Shown here one piece after another: positions 29,076 through 38,539 of a stretch of 64,000 nt of DNA. Where the stretch lies: the NCBI GenBank assembly GCA_022767745.1, contig JALENN010000005.1, positions 1-64,000 of the forward strand, given 5' to 3'. The translations under genes were made by a program, and so were the position numbers. The notes beneath the pieces are model-generated. The model saw nothing but the letters and a program-made list of their open reading frames with translations, did no database searches and had not been told where the DNA came from. The first letter of the stretch is position 1; each line of letters begins with the position of its first letter. This DNA is from Alistipes sp. GTDB taxonomy: Bacteria; Bacteroidota; Bacteroidia; Bacteroidales; Rikenellaceae.

Positions 29076-29241
29076 GCCGGCGACGCGTATTGCCCTTCGG
29101 GATGTGAGGGATGCGGCGACAACATTTTTTCAGAATTTTCAATAATTGTAACCACAGCTTTCCGGCCACGGCCGCGGAGGCAGGAGCGGTTCGCCCCTGT
29201 GCAATGGCACGGCGGATCGTGAAAATAAAAGATACAGTGAT

Positions 29242-31365
29242 ATGGGAACATCGGAAATCTACATCGTCAAGCGCGACGGGAAGCGAGAGGTCTTCTCTGT
29301 CGAGAAAATAAAGCGGGCCGTGCGCAAGGCCTTTCTCGCCGTCGGGGGATATGCCACCGACGAGGATCTGATCTCGGTGCTCAGCCGCGTGCACGTATCC
29401 GACGGCATGAGCGTCGAGGAGATACAGAACCAGGTTGAGGTGGCGCTCATGGCCGAGCACTATTTCGCCGTGGCCAAGAGCTACATGCTCTACCGCCAGA
29501 AGCACACCGAGGACCGTGAGGACCGCGAGAAGCTGGAGTTCCTGATCAACTACTGCGACGCGTCGAATCCCGCCACGGGCAGCAAGTACGACGCCAACGC
29601 CAACGTCGAGAACAAGAACATCGCCACGCTCATCGGCGAGCTGCCGAAGCAGAACTTCATCCGCCTGAACCGGCGCCTGCTTACCGACCGCATCAAGGAG
29701 ATGTACGGCAAGGAGCTGGCGGACAAGTACCTGCGCCTGCTCAACAACCACTTCATCTACAAGAACGACGAGACGTCGATGGCCAACTACTGCGCCTCGA
29801 TCACGATGTATCCGTGGCTGCTGAACGGCACGCTCTCCATAGGCGGCAACTCGACGCGCCCGACCAACCTCAAGTCGTTCTGCGGCGGGTTTGTCAACAT
29901 GGTCTTCATCGTATCGAGCATGTTGAGCGGTGCGTGCGCCACGCCCGAGTTCCTGATGTACATGAACTACTTCATCGAGAAGGAGTACGGCGAGGACTAC
30001 TACCGCCGTGCCGACGAGGTGGTCGACCTGTCGAAGAAGCGCCGCACCATCGACAAGGTTATCACCGACTGCTTCGAGCAGATCGTCTACTCGATCAACC
30101 AGCCCACGGGCGCGCGCAACTTCCAGGCCGTATTCTGGAACGTGGCCTACTACGACCGCTACTACTTCGAGAGCCTCTTCGGCGAGTTCGTCTTCCCCGA
30201 CGGGTCGCGCCCGCACTGGGAGTCGCTGAGCTGGCTGCAGAAGCGCTTCATGAAGTGGTTCAACCGCGAGCGTACGCGCACCGTGCTCACCTTCCCCGTC
30301 GAGACCATGGCCCTGCTGACGAAGGACGGCGACGTGATGGATGCCGAGTGGGGCGACTTCACGGCCGAGATGTATGCCGAGGGACACTCGTTCTTCACCT
30401 ACATAAGCGACAATGCCGACTCGCTGTCGAGCTGCTGCCGCCTGCGCAACGAGATTCAGGACAACGGCTTCAGCTATACGCTGGGTGCCGGCGGCGTCTC
30501 GACCGGATCGAAGAGCGTGCTGACGATAAATCTCAACCGCTGCATACAGTATGCCGTGAAGAACAACATGCACTACATGACCTTCCTGGGTGAGGTTGTC
30601 GACCTTGTGCACAAGGTGCAGACGGCCTACAACGAGAACCTGAAGGCGCTGCAGGCCAAGGGCATGCTGCCGCTCTTCGATGCGGGCTACATCAACCTCT
30701 CGCGCCAGTATCTCACGGTCGGCGTGAACGGCCTTGTCGAGGCGGCCGAGTTCCTCGGCATAACCATCGACGACAACGACCGCTATGCCGCCTTCGTGCA
30801 GGAGGTGCTGGGCCTTGTCGAGAAGTACAACCGCAAGTACCGCTCGAAGGAGCTGATGTTCAACTGCGAGATGATCCCCGCCGAGAACGTGGGCGTCAAG
30901 CACGCCAAGTGGGACCGCGAGGACGGCTACGTCGTGCCGCGCGACTGCTACAACTCATACTTCTATGTCGTCGAGGACGAGTCGCTCAACGTGCTGGACA
31001 AGTTCCGCCTGCACGGCCACCGCTATATCGAGCACCTGACGGGAGGCTCGGCCCTGCACATGAACCTCGAAGACCACCTTTCGCACGACCAGTACCGCCA
31101 GCTGCTGCGTGTAGCTGCGCGCGAGGGATGCAACTACTTTACGTTCAACATTCCGAACACGGTCTGCAACGAGTGCGGCCATATCGACAAGCGCTACCTT
31201 CACGAGTGCCCCGAGTGCCACTCGAAGAATGTCGATTACCTGACGCGCGTGATCGGTTACATGAAGCGTATCTCGAACTTCTCGGCCGCGCGCCAGAAGG
31301 AGGCTGCGCGCCGCTACTATGCTACGATGCGGCCTACGGAGGGCGCGGGCGCAAGTGCCGAATAG
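29242..31365 (+). CDS. nrdD: Anaerobic (class III) ribonucleoside-triphosphate reductase
   Basis: The 707-residue protein has an N-terminal ATP-cone (IVKRDGKREVFSVEKIKRAV). The catalytic barrel includes NYCASITMYPWLLNG and a CC pair in SLSSCCRLRNEI. The C-terminal zinc site is VCNECGHIDKRYLHECPEC. The glycyl-radical loop reads TRVIGYMKRISNFSAARQ, with the radical Gly at about residue 672. It makes dNTPs without oxygen and without B12. The cobalamin riboswitch in its leader implies repression when B12 is available, presumably because a B12-dependent class II enzyme then takes over. nrdG follows after 3 bases. Confidence 0.96.
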   Translation: MGTSEIYIVKRDGKREVFSVEKIKRAVRKAFLAVGGYATDEDLISVLSRVHVSDGMSVEEIQNQVEVALMAEHYFAVAKSYMLYRQKHTEDREDREKLEFLINYCDASNPATGSKYDANANVENKNIATLIGELPKQNFIRLNRRLLTDRIKEMYGKELADKYLRLLNNHFIYKNDETSMANYCASITMYPWLLNGTLSIGGNSTRPTNLKSFCGGFVNMVFIVSSMLSGACATPEFLMYMNYFIEKEYGEDYYRRADEVVDLSKKRRTIDKVITDCFEQIVYSINQPTGARNFQAVFWNVAYYDRYYFESLFGEFVFPDGSRPHWESLSWLQKRFMKWFNRERTRTVLTFPVETMALLTKDGDVMDAEWGDFTAEMYAEGHSFFTYISDNADSLSSCCRLRNEIQDNGFSYTLGAGGVSTGSKSVLTINLNRCIQYAVKNNMHYMTFLGEVVDLVHKVQTAYNENLKALQAKGMLPLFDAGYINLSRQYLTVGVNGLVEAAEFLGITIDDNDRYAAFVQEVLGLVEKYNRKYRSKELMFNCEMIPAENVGVKHAKWDREDGYVVPRDCYNSYFYVVEDESLNVLDKFRLHGHRYIEHLTGGSALHMNLEDHLSHDQYRQLLRVAAREGCNYFTFNIPNTVCNECGHIDKRYLHECPECHSKNVDYLTRVIGYMKRISNFSAARQKEAARRYYATMRPTEGAGASAE

Positions 31366-31368
31366 GGT

Positions 31369-31836
31369 ATGGTGAAGTATTATAACTTCGACATCGTCTT
31401 TGCCGAGGTCCCCGACGAGGTGACGCTGGCGGTCAACATCACGGGATGCCCGCACCGCTGCGCGGGGTGCCACAGCCCCCACCTGCGCGAGGACTGCGGT
31501 GAGAGGCTCGACGGCGAGGCGCTGGCGGCGCTGCTGGGGCGTTACGGCGCGGGCATCACATGCCTGTGCTTCATGGGCGGAGACGGCTACCCGCACGCGA
31601 TTGCCGCCCTGGCGGCGGAGGTGCGCAGGCTTGCGCCGCAGTTGCGCGTGGCATGGTATTCGGGCTGTGACGCGTTGCCCGAGGGTGTCGCCCCCGAGAC
31701 CTTCGACTACATCAAGCTGGGCCCCTATGTGGCGGCCCGCGGACCCCTGTCCTCACCCGATACCAACCAGCGTTTCTACCGTGTCGGGCGCGATGGGACG
31801 ATGGAGGATATCACATACCGCTTCCGCCGCCGTTGA
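31369..31836 (+). CDS. nrdG: Anaerobic ribonucleotide reductase-activating protein (radical SAM)
   Basis: The 155-residue protein has the radical-SAM motif C-x3-C-x2-C (Cys27, Cys31, Cys34 in GCPHRCAGC) and the following GGDGYPH region that binds S-adenosylmethionine. It installs the glycyl radical on NrdD. Its gene starts 3 bases after the nrdD stop, so the two are certainly cotranscribed and share the riboswitch. Confidence 0.95.
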   Translation: MVKYYNFDIVFAEVPDEVTLAVNITGCPHRCAGCHSPHLREDCGERLDGEALAALLGRYGAGITCLCFMGGDGYPHAIAALAAEVRRLAPQLRVAWYSGCDALPEGVAPETFDYIKLGPYVAARGPLSSPDTNQRFYRVGRDGTMEDITYRFRRR

Positions 31837-31937
31837 GGCAGCGGGGCGACGCGCTCCCGGGCGGGCGCGGCGGAACCAACCCGCCGCGCCCGCTCGTTTT
31901 TTTGACCCGAGGGCATGCCTATCCGGGCAAATGTGAG

Positions 31938-31945
31938 TATCTTTG
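31938..31945 (+). promoter_or_regulatory. Promoter -7 element of the U32 operon
   Basis: TATCTTTG (TAnnTTTG) lies 19 bases before the ATG at 31965. It shows that the longer upstream open frame is not translated. Confidence 0.6.
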
Positions 31946-31964
31946 TCGCGTAAAAAACATCCAT

Positions 31965-33794
31965 ATGAAACGAACAGTCGAACTGCTGGCTCCGGCGAAG
32001 GACCTCGAGGCCGCCATCGCGGCCATCGACCACGGTGCCGATGCCGTCTATATGGGCGGCGCACGCTTCGGCGCGCGCCGTGCCGCCGCCAACAGCGTCG
32101 ACGACGTGGCGCGTGCCGCCGAGTATGCCCACCGCTACGGCGCAAGGCTCTATGCCGCGCTGAACACCGTAATCTTCGATGACGAGCTGGCCGAGGCCGA
32201 GCGTGCGGCGCGGGAGCTGATCGCGGCCGATGTCGATGCACTCATCGTGCAGGACATGGCGCTGCGGCAGATGTCGCTGCCCGTCGAGTTGCACGCCTCG
32301 ACGCAGGCGGGGTGCATGACGGCGGAGGACGCCGCCTTCCTCGAAGGGTGCGGTTTCGCGCGCGTGATCCTCGAGCGGGCGTTGTCGATAGACGAGATAC
32401 GGGACATACGCCGCGCTACGCACGATATTGACCTGGAGTGTTTCGTCCACGGGGCGATATGTGTCGGATACAGCGGCCGCTGCTTCCTGTCGCGGTCGAT
32501 GTCGCCGCGCAGCGGCAACCGCGGCGAGTGCTCGCAGCCCTGCCGCCTGCCCTACGATTTGACCGATGCCGCGGGGCGCACCGTTATCGCGGGCAAGCAC
32601 CTGTTGTCGGTGCGCGACATGGACCTCTCGCAGCATCTCGAGGAGATGATGGATGCTGGCGTGACGTCGTTCAAGATTGAGGGCCGTCTGAAGGACGTGC
32701 GTTACATAAAGAACGTAGTGTCGTACTACCGCGACCGTCTGGACGGGATTCTTGCGCGGCGCTGGCGCGATTATACGCGCTCGTCGTGCGGCCGCAGCGA
32801 GCGGGAGTTCGAGCCCGACCCCTCGAAGAGCTTTACGCGCGGGGCTACGGAGTACATGTTCTCGGGCAAGAGCCGCGGTGTGGCGTCGTTTGATACGCCG
32901 AAGGCCGTGGGCGAGTATGTGGGGCGCGTCACGGGCATCGCCCGCGGAAGCTTCCGCATGGAGGGCGCGGCAACGCTGGCCGCGGGTGACGGTATCTGCG
33001 CCGTTTCGGCCGCGGGGGTTGCGGGTACGAACGTCAACCGCGTAGAGGGGGCGACGGTGGAGCCCAACCGCATGGCGGGCATTACGGTCGGCGCGGAGAT
33101 ATACCGCAACTACGACCACCGCTTCTCGCAGGCGCTGGACCGCAGCCGCACGCGCCGCACGATAGGCGTATGGGCACGGGTGGCGATGTCGACTGGAGGC
33201 GTGGGCCTGCGCCTTGTCGACGAACAGGGCGTCGAGGTGCGTCTGTGGCATTCGGCGGCGTTGTCGGATGCTACAGGTTTGGTCGATATGGTTGAGACGG
33301 TGCGGCGCGTGATGGGCAAGTGCGGCGGCACGATATTCCGCATGGAGCAGGTGCTGGTCGACGGGGGCTATATCTTCGCTCCGGCATCGCTGCTGGCCGA
33401 GGTGCGGCGCGAGGGTCTCGAGGCGCTGCTTCGGGAGCGCGAGGGGCTCGGGCGCCCGCATCGCATCATGGAGGACGACGGCTCGGCGCGTTATCCCCGC
33501 GTGGTCGTCAGCCGGTATGAGAACGTTACCAACCGCCTGGCGGCAGAGTTCTACCGCCGCCATGGGGCCATGGAGATAGAGGCTCCGCTGGAGTGCGCCG
33601 CGACGACTGCTGGCGAGCGCGTGATGGTGTCGAGCTACTGCATACGGCGCGAGATAGGGCAGTGCCTGCGTGAGCGGCCGACGCTGCGTGGCGAACTGTA
33701 CCTGCGCCACGGGGCGTCGCGCTACCGCCTGCACTTCGACTGCGAGCGGTGTGTCATGTCGCTGGAGGACTGCAGCGCGCCGCGGCGCAAATGA
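31965..33794 (+). CDS. Peptidase U32-family protein, RlhA-like
   Basis: The 609-residue protein has the U32 core: LLAPAKDLEAAIAAIDHGAD at the start and YMGGARFGAR. The family signature region ECFVHGAICVGYSGRCFLS follows, with GNRGECSQPCRLPY after it. These cysteines are likely Fe-S ligands. A long C-terminal part (DUF3656-like) makes it resemble E. coli RlhA, which hydroxylates C2501 of 23S rRNA with prephenate. Protease activity is unlikely for this subgroup. The next gene is an RNA-methyltransferase-like protein, consistent with an RNA-modification role. Confidence 0.85.
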   Translation: MKRTVELLAPAKDLEAAIAAIDHGADAVYMGGARFGARRAAANSVDDVARAAEYAHRYGARLYAALNTVIFDDELAEAERAARELIAADVDALIVQDMALRQMSLPVELHASTQAGCMTAEDAAFLEGCGFARVILERALSIDEIRDIRRATHDIDLECFVHGAICVGYSGRCFLSRSMSPRSGNRGECSQPCRLPYDLTDAAGRTVIAGKHLLSVRDMDLSQHLEEMMDAGVTSFKIEGRLKDVRYIKNVVSYYRDRLDGILARRWRDYTRSSCGRSEREFEPDPSKSFTRGATEYMFSGKSRGVASFDTPKAVGEYVGRVTGIARGSFRMEGAATLAAGDGICAVSAAGVAGTNVNRVEGATVEPNRMAGITVGAEIYRNYDHRFSQALDRSRTRRTIGVWARVAMSTGGVGLRLVDEQGVEVRLWHSAALSDATGLVDMVETVRRVMGKCGGTIFRMEQVLVDGGYIFAPASLLAEVRREGLEALLREREGLGRPHRIMEDDGSARYPRVVVSRYENVTNRLAAEFYRRHGAMEIEAPLECAATTAGERVMVSSYCIRREIGQCLRERPTLRGELYLRHGASRYRLHFDCERCVMSLEDCSAPRRK

Positions 33795-33815
33795 TTTGAT
33801 AAAAACGGATAAGAG

Positions 33816-34703
33816 ATGGATATACTGACACCCGATTTTGCGGCATATGAGCTCCTGGATTCGGGCGGCTCGGAGAAGCTCGAGCGCTTCGGCCGCTATG
33901 TGCTGCGGCGTCCCGAGCCGCAGGCCGTATGGCGGAAGAGTCTGGACGAGACGGAGTGGGAGCGACTGGCCGACGGAACCTTCACTCGGCTGCCCGGCGC
34001 GGGCGGCGACGAACGCGGCCGCTGGGCATTCCGCGACGGACGCATGTCGCAGGGATGGCCCATCGAGTACCGCCGCGGAGGGTTGCGTCTGCGCATGCGC
34101 CTTGTACCCACGTCGTTCAAGCATGTGGGTCTATTCCCCGAGCAGGCGGCCAACTGGGACTATATCTACGACCACTCGTCGCGCGTGGCTGCCGGGCGCG
34201 GCCGTGCCGCCGAGGTGCTGAACCTCTTTGCCTACACGGGCGGAGCGTCGCTTGCGGCGTGTGCCGCCGGGGCGCGCGTGACGCATGTCGATTCGGTACG
34301 GCAGGTGGTGACGTGGGCGCGCGAGAACATGGAGGCGAGCGGCCTGAAGGATATACGCTGGGTCGTTGAGGATGCCCTGAAGTATGTGCGCCGCGAGGTG
34401 CGTCGCGGCCGCCGTTATGACGGCATAATACTCGACCCGCCCGCCTACGGACGCGGAGCCGCGGGCGAGAAGTGGGTGTTGGAGGAGAACATAACCGAGA
34501 TGCTGGAGTGCTGTGCGGCGCTGCTCGACGACGGCGGCTTCGTCGTCCTGAACCTCTACTCGATGGGGCTGTCGCCCGTGGTGGCGCATACGGCCCTCAC
34601 GCAGTGCTTCGGCGCGGGCGAGTACGAGTACGGCGAGCTGTGCTTTGCCGACGCGGCGGGCAAACGGCTGCCTCTCGGTACTTTCTGCCGCATGCAGCGG
34701 TAG
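33816..34703 (+). CDS. Class I SAM-dependent methyltransferase, RlmI-like
   Basis: The 295-residue protein has GLFPEQAANWDYI, the SAM-binding motif I VLNLFAYTGGAS, the acidic motif II end VDSVRQVVTWARENMEASGL and the catalytic ILDPPAYGRG. These match the RlmI/RlmK-like rRNA cytosine methyltransferases, but the N-terminal PUA domain is absent or very reduced. It lies 21 bases after the U32 gene. The exact target is unknown. Confidence 0.82.
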   Translation: MDILTPDFAAYELLDSGGSEKLERFGRYVLRRPEPQAVWRKSLDETEWERLADGTFTRLPGAGGDERGRWAFRDGRMSQGWPIEYRRGGLRLRMRLVPTSFKHVGLFPEQAANWDYIYDHSSRVAAGRGRAAEVLNLFAYTGGASLAACAAGARVTHVDSVRQVVTWARENMEASGLKDIRWVVEDALKYVRREVRRGRRYDGIILDPPAYGRGAAGEKWVLEENITEMLECCAALLDDGGFVVLNLYSMGLSPVVAHTALTQCFGAGEYEYGELCFADAAGKRLPLGTFCRMQR

Positions 34704-34739
34704 GGTGCCGCACGGCGGAAAATAATATCACGGAAGAAG

Positions 34740-35282
34740 ATGAACAGGTATCTGGAACTTTTCTGGTCGTTCTTCAAGATCGGACTATTCACATTCGGGG
34801 GAGGCTATGCCATGATCCCCATCATCCAGAACGAGGTGATACGTCGCCGCGGCTGGATCGAGGAGCGCGACTTTCTCGACCTGCTGACGCTGGCACAGTC
34901 GGCGCCGGGGCCCATATCGCTCAATACGTCGGTATTCGTCGGATACAAGCTCTACGGCTACCGCGGGGCGGTGACGGCGCTGGCGGGGGTTGTCCTCCCG
35001 GCCTTCACGGTCATACTGCTGGTGGCCGTATTCTTCGCATCGATACGCCACAACGCCGTGGTCGATGCCGCATTCAAGGGTATGCGCCCGGCGGTGGTGG
35101 CCCTGATCATAGCCCCCATAGCGGGCTTCGTCAAGGGCATGCACTGGGTGCTTGTGGCCGTTGCGGCGGCCGTAGCGGTGGTGGTGTGGTATTTCGCAAT
35201 TTCGCCCGTCTGCCTGCTTGTGGCGGGGGCTGCGGCCGGCGCGCTGTGGGCCGCACGCAGGGGAAAGGAGGTGCGGCGATGA
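34740..35282 (+). CDS. Chromate transporter, first subunit (short-chain ChrA)
   Basis: The 180-residue membrane protein has the CHR domain signature FFKIGLFTFGGGYAMIPIIQNEV and AQSAPGPISLNTSVFVGYKLYG. Short-chain CHR proteins work as pairs with opposite topology. Chromate export is known for the family; some members probably move other anions. The downstream paralogue overlaps its stop. Confidence 0.9.
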   Translation: MNRYLELFWSFFKIGLFTFGGGYAMIPIIQNEVIRRRGWIEERDFLDLLTLAQSAPGPISLNTSVFVGYKLYGYRGAVTALAGVVLPAFTVILLVAVFFASIRHNAVVDAAFKGMRPAVVALIIAPIAGFVKGMHWVLVAVAAAVAVVVWYFAISPVCLLVAGAAAGALWAARRGKEVRR

Positions 35283-35836
35283 TCTACCTGCAACTCTTCT
35301 ACAGCTATCTGAAGATCGGCTTCTTCGGGTTCGGCGGCGGATATGCCATGCTTTCGCTCATACAGAACGAGGTGGTCGTGCAGAACGCCTGGATGACCAA
35401 TGCCGAGTTTGCCGACATTGTGGCCGTGTCGCAGATGACGCCCGGCCCCATAGCCATCAACTCGGCGACCTATGTCGGATATACCGTGGCGGGATTCTGG
35501 GGTGCCGTGGTGGCTACGGTGTCGGTGTGCCTGCCGGCGCTGACGCTCATGATCCTCATCACGCGATTCTTCCTTTCGCTGCGGCGCAACCGCTACGTGA
35601 AGGGCATAATCGCGGGCATGCGCCCCGTGGTGATAGGCATGATAGGGTCGGCGGCGCTGCTGCTGATATTCCCCTCGTCGGAGGATGGCCACAGCTTCAT
35701 CGACGCCTGGAGCTGGCTGCTCTTTGCCGCCGCGCTGGTGGGGTCGGTGCGCAAGGTCAATCCCATACTGCTGATCGTGCTGTCGGCCGTGGCGGGCATC
35801 GCCATCTATTACGTGCCGACGCTCCTTGCCGCATAG
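35279..35836 (+). CDS. Chromate transporter, second subunit (short-chain ChrA)
   Basis: The 185-residue paralogue of the preceding gene has YLKIGFFGFGGGYAMLSLIQ and VSQMTPGPIAINSATYVGYT. Its ATG overlaps the previous TGA (ATGA), a sign of coupled translation of the two halves. Confidence 0.9.
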   Translation: MIYLQLFYSYLKIGFFGFGGGYAMLSLIQNEVVVQNAWMTNAEFADIVAVSQMTPGPIAINSATYVGYTVAGFWGAVVATVSVCLPALTLMILITRFFLSLRRNRYVKGIIAGMRPVVIGMIGSAALLLIFPSSEDGHSFIDAWSWLLFAAALVGSVRKVNPILLIVLSAVAGIAIYYVPTLLAA

Positions 35837-35842
35837 CGCGGC

Positions 35843-37012
35843 CTACTCCTCGTAAAGGAGGTATTTGCGGCGCAGCTCGCGGAACCGTTCCACATCCTCC
35901 TTCCACACGGCGCGTATCTCGTCGGCCGTGTGCCCCTCGATTATCATGCGGCGCACGTAGTCCACGCCTACGAGCTTCTCGAACATCGGGGTGAAGAACG
36001 CCTCGCCCAGTTTCAGGTTGTTGTATGCATCGATCACGTGGCTCAGGTCGAAGCCTGCGGCTATGACGGCCTCGTCGTCCAGTCCGCGCAGGTCGCGGCC
36101 GTGGCATGTCTTGTCCTTCAGCGGCGGGTTCTTGGCTCCGGCCACCGAGCGGGGTGTGAAGGTGAAGTCGCCGTCACGGTAGTCGGGATGCCCGTAGCAC
36201 TCGAAGGGGTGGTCGGTGCCGCGCCCGAGCGAGCATACGGTTCCCTCGAAGGGACAGACCGCCGGATAGAGGTATATGGCGTGCTGCGTCGGCAGGTTGG
36301 GCGACGGCGCTATGGGCAGCACGTACCGTGTCTGGTGGGTGTATCCGGCGCACGGCACGACCTCCAGGTCGCACTTCTTGCACCATCCCTCGCCGCGTGC
36401 CATGCGGGCGATCTCGGCCATCGTCAGGCCGTGCACGACGGGTATGGGGAGCGCTCCCACGCCCGACTTGTGCTTCATGTCGAGGATCGGGCCGTCGACA
36501 TACATGCCGTTGGGGTTGGGGCGGTCGAGGACGATAACCTTGCGGCCGGCATCGGCGCAGGCGTCCATCATGCGCAGCATGGTGATGTAGTAGGTGTAGA
36601 ATCGCAGCCCTACGTCCTGCATGTCGACAAGCAGCACGTCGAAGGCCTGCATCTTCTGCTCCGACGGGCGGTTCGAGCCGCCGTCGTAGAGCGACCAGAT
36701 GGGTATGCCGGTCTTCTCGTCGACCGAGCTTTTGACGTGTTCGCCAGCGTCGGCGCCGCCGCGGAAGCCGTGCTCGGGCGAGAAGATCCCCACCACGTCG
36801 ATGCCCTCGTCGCAGAGCATGTCGACCAGATGGCGGTCGCCCGCCATGGCCGTATGGTTGGCCAGCACCGCCACGCGCCGACCTTCGATTTTAGGCAGGT
36901 AGAGGTCGGTGCGCTCGGCTCCCACCTTCACGCGTGTTGCTGCTGTTGCCGTGGGTGCGGCGGTCGCTGCTGCGGCCATGCAGAGCAGCGAGAGTAGTAT
37001 CGTCCGTATCAT
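35843..37012 (-). CDS. NamZ-type exo-beta-N-acetylmuramidase family protein (DUF1343, GH171)
   Basis: The 389-residue protein begins with a signal peptide (MIRTILLSLLCMAAAATAAP). It carries family stretches VAVLANHTAM, GIFSPEHGFRG, LLVDMQDVGLRFYTYYITM, VLDRPNPNG and YPAVCPFEGT, followed by SLGRGTDHPFE. DUF1343 includes B. subtilis NamZ, which releases terminal MurNAc from peptidoglycan fragments. A role in murein recycling or scavenging is likely. The start at 37012 is the ATG with the signal peptide; the frame is open beyond it. Confidence 0.88.
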   Translation of the reverse strand: MIRTILLSLLCMAAAATAAPTATAATRVKVGAERTDLYLPKIEGRRVAVLANHTAMAGDRHLVDMLCDEGIDVVGIFSPEHGFRGGADAGEHVKSSVDEKTGIPIWSLYDGGSNRPSEQKMQAFDVLLVDMQDVGLRFYTYYITMLRMMDACADAGRKVIVLDRPNPNGMYVDGPILDMKHKSGVGALPIPVVHGLTMAEIARMARGEGWCKKCDLEVVPCAGYTHQTRYVLPIAPSPNLPTQHAIYLYPAVCPFEGTVCSLGRGTDHPFECYGHPDYRDGDFTFTPRSVAGAKNPPLKDKTCHGRDLRGLDDEAVIAAGFDLSHVIDAYNNLKLGEAFFTPMFEKLVGVDYVRRMIIEGHTADEIRAVWKEDVERFRELRRKYLLYEE

Positions 37013-37055
37013 AATGTTGTTGCAAGTTTCCACGAAGATACTCTTTCTTGGGCGT

Positions 37056-37097
37056 AAAAACAATCGGCAGGCGGAATTTTTCTCCGTCTGCCGATTG
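37056..37097 (-). terminator. Intrinsic terminator after the Bcr/CflA-like gene
   Basis: On the minus strand CAATCGGCAGACGGA pairs with TCCGCCTGCCGATTG (one G-U pair) and is followed by TTTTT. It separates the efflux gene from the NamZ-like gene. Confidence 0.88.
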
Positions 37098-37119
37098 TCG
37101 TCTGCGCCTTGTCTTGCCG

Positions 37120-38301
37120 TTACGACAGGTGCCCGTCGGCCTGTAGCGTGGCGGGCGTATGGTCGGCGCCACGTGCGAGCAGCAGCGTAGCCAGGGCGCA
37201 CACCGTGATCACGGCCGAAGTCGACAGCGTCATGTCGCCCATGCCCACCAACGGCGAGCAGATGCCGCCCACGAGGAACGAGAGGAAGCCGAGGGCGGCC
37301 GAGGCGCTGCCCGAGTGTTCGCGCAGCGGTTCGAGGGCGAGTGTGGTCGAGGTGGGGAGTATGGTGCCCAGCATCACGAGCAGGACGAAGAGCGACGCCT
37401 CGACGATCCACACCGAGCCACCCTGCGTCAGCACCAGCGCCGTGACCAGTGCCATGACGAAGAAGCCTCGGGCGCCGAGGGCCAGGCCGCGTTCGCTCGA
37501 GCGGCTGCGCAGCACCAGCAGGCTGCCGGCCATGATGCCGAAGGCGTTGAGGCCGAAACAGAGGCTGTAGGCCACGGGCGAGAGCCCGTATTGCTGCTGG
37601 AAGATGAAGGGCGAGGCCGATATGTAGCTGAACATAACGCCCATGGCCATGGCCTGCAGCCCCATGTAGCGCATGCTGCGGCGGTTGCGCAGTACGGGGG
37701 CGTAGCCCTTGAACGAGGCCGTGATGCTGAGGCTGCGCTGCGCGAGCGACTCGCGGAACACGAGCGTCATGGCGAGCAGCACGACGCCTATGCCGAGCAG
37801 CACGGTGAAGATACCCTTCCAGTCGGTAACGGCGAGCAGCAACCCTCCGATGACGGGGGCGGCGACGGGTACGATGCCCTGCACGCTGCCCAGCACCGAG
37901 AAGAAGCGCGCCAGCTCGCGGCCCGAGTAGAGGTCGGTCGCTATTGAGCGCGATATGACCAGGCCGCCCGCTCCCGCCAGTCCCTGCACGAAGCGGTAGG
38001 CGAGGAAGCGTCCTATCGAGTCGGTGGCGATGCAGCCGGCGGTGGCGGCGATGAATGCCGCGAGCGAGAGCAGCAGCGGCAGCCTGCGTCCGTAGCGGTC
38101 GGACAGGGGGCCCACGACGAGCTGTCCCGCCCCGAGGCCTATCATGCTCACCGTAAGCGAGAGCTGTATCATCGATGCCGGTGCGGCGAAGTACTCGCTC
38201 AGGGCGGGCAGTGCCGGCAGGTAGAAGTCGGTCACGAAGGGGCCGAAGGCGGCGATCATGCCCACGAAGGCGAGTGTGAAGATATACGAATTACGTCTCA
38301 T
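37120..38301 (-). CDS. Bcr/CflA-family multidrug efflux MFS transporter
   Basis: The 393-residue protein has twelve hydrophobic helices, the DHA1 motifs FVTDFYLPALP at the first helix and VVGPLSDRYGRRLPLLL between helices 2 and 3, plus motif C-like GLAGAGGLVISRSIATD and GGLLLAVTDWKGIF. This fits the Bcr/CflA drug exporters. The start at 38301 is placed by the promoter 24 bases upstream. Confidence 0.9.
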   Translation of the reverse strand: MRRNSYIFTLAFVGMIAAFGPFVTDFYLPALPALSEYFAAPASMIQLSLTVSMIGLGAGQLVVGPLSDRYGRRLPLLLSLAAFIAATAGCIATDSIGRFLAYRFVQGLAGAGGLVISRSIATDLYSGRELARFFSVLGSVQGIVPVAAPVIGGLLLAVTDWKGIFTVLLGIGVVLLAMTLVFRESLAQRSLSITASFKGYAPVLRNRRSMRYMGLQAMAMGVMFSYISASPFIFQQQYGLSPVAYSLCFGLNAFGIMAGSLLVLRSRSSERGLALGARGFFVMALVTALVLTQGGSVWIVEASLFVLLVMLGTILPTSTTLALEPLREHSGSASAALGFLSFLVGGICSPLVGMGDMTLSTSAVITVCALATLLLARGADHTPATLQADGHLS

Positions 38302-38324
38302 GAAAATTCCCTTTTTTTGACGTG

Positions 38325-38332
38325 CAAAGGTA
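38325..38332 (-). promoter_or_regulatory. Promoter -7 element of the Bcr/CflA-like gene
   Basis: Minus strand TACCTTTG (TAnnTTTG), 23 bases upstream of the chosen start codon. Confidence 0.6.
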
Positions 38333-38440
38333 GTCAATTTTGCCTGCATGACGCTGCTGTTGGTCAAAATTTCGGCATGCACAATGCGGAACTTTGCATG
38401 GTATATACATCTTTTCCGGCCTTATGCGTAGCATATTGAC

Positions 38441-38480
38441 GAAAAATGTGCCGCGGGAACAACTCCCCGCGGCACATTTT
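38441..38480 (-). terminator. Intrinsic terminator after prfB
   Basis: A strong stem of about 12 bp (GTGCCGCGGGGA / TTCCCGCGGCAC on the minus strand) is followed by ATTTTTC. It lies 60 bases after the prfB stop. Confidence 0.88.
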
Positions 38481-38539
38481 CTGTCGCTACATATTTATGC
38501 GGTTTCCGGCCTCCGCCATGCGGCCTTGCCGCAGGCGCG

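Noticed and set aside
34472..35280. Long open frame in another phase leading into the second chromate transporter gene
   Set aside because: It overlaps the methyltransferase and first transporter genes in the wrong frame; the ATG at 35279 overlapping the TGA gives the normal short CHR protein.
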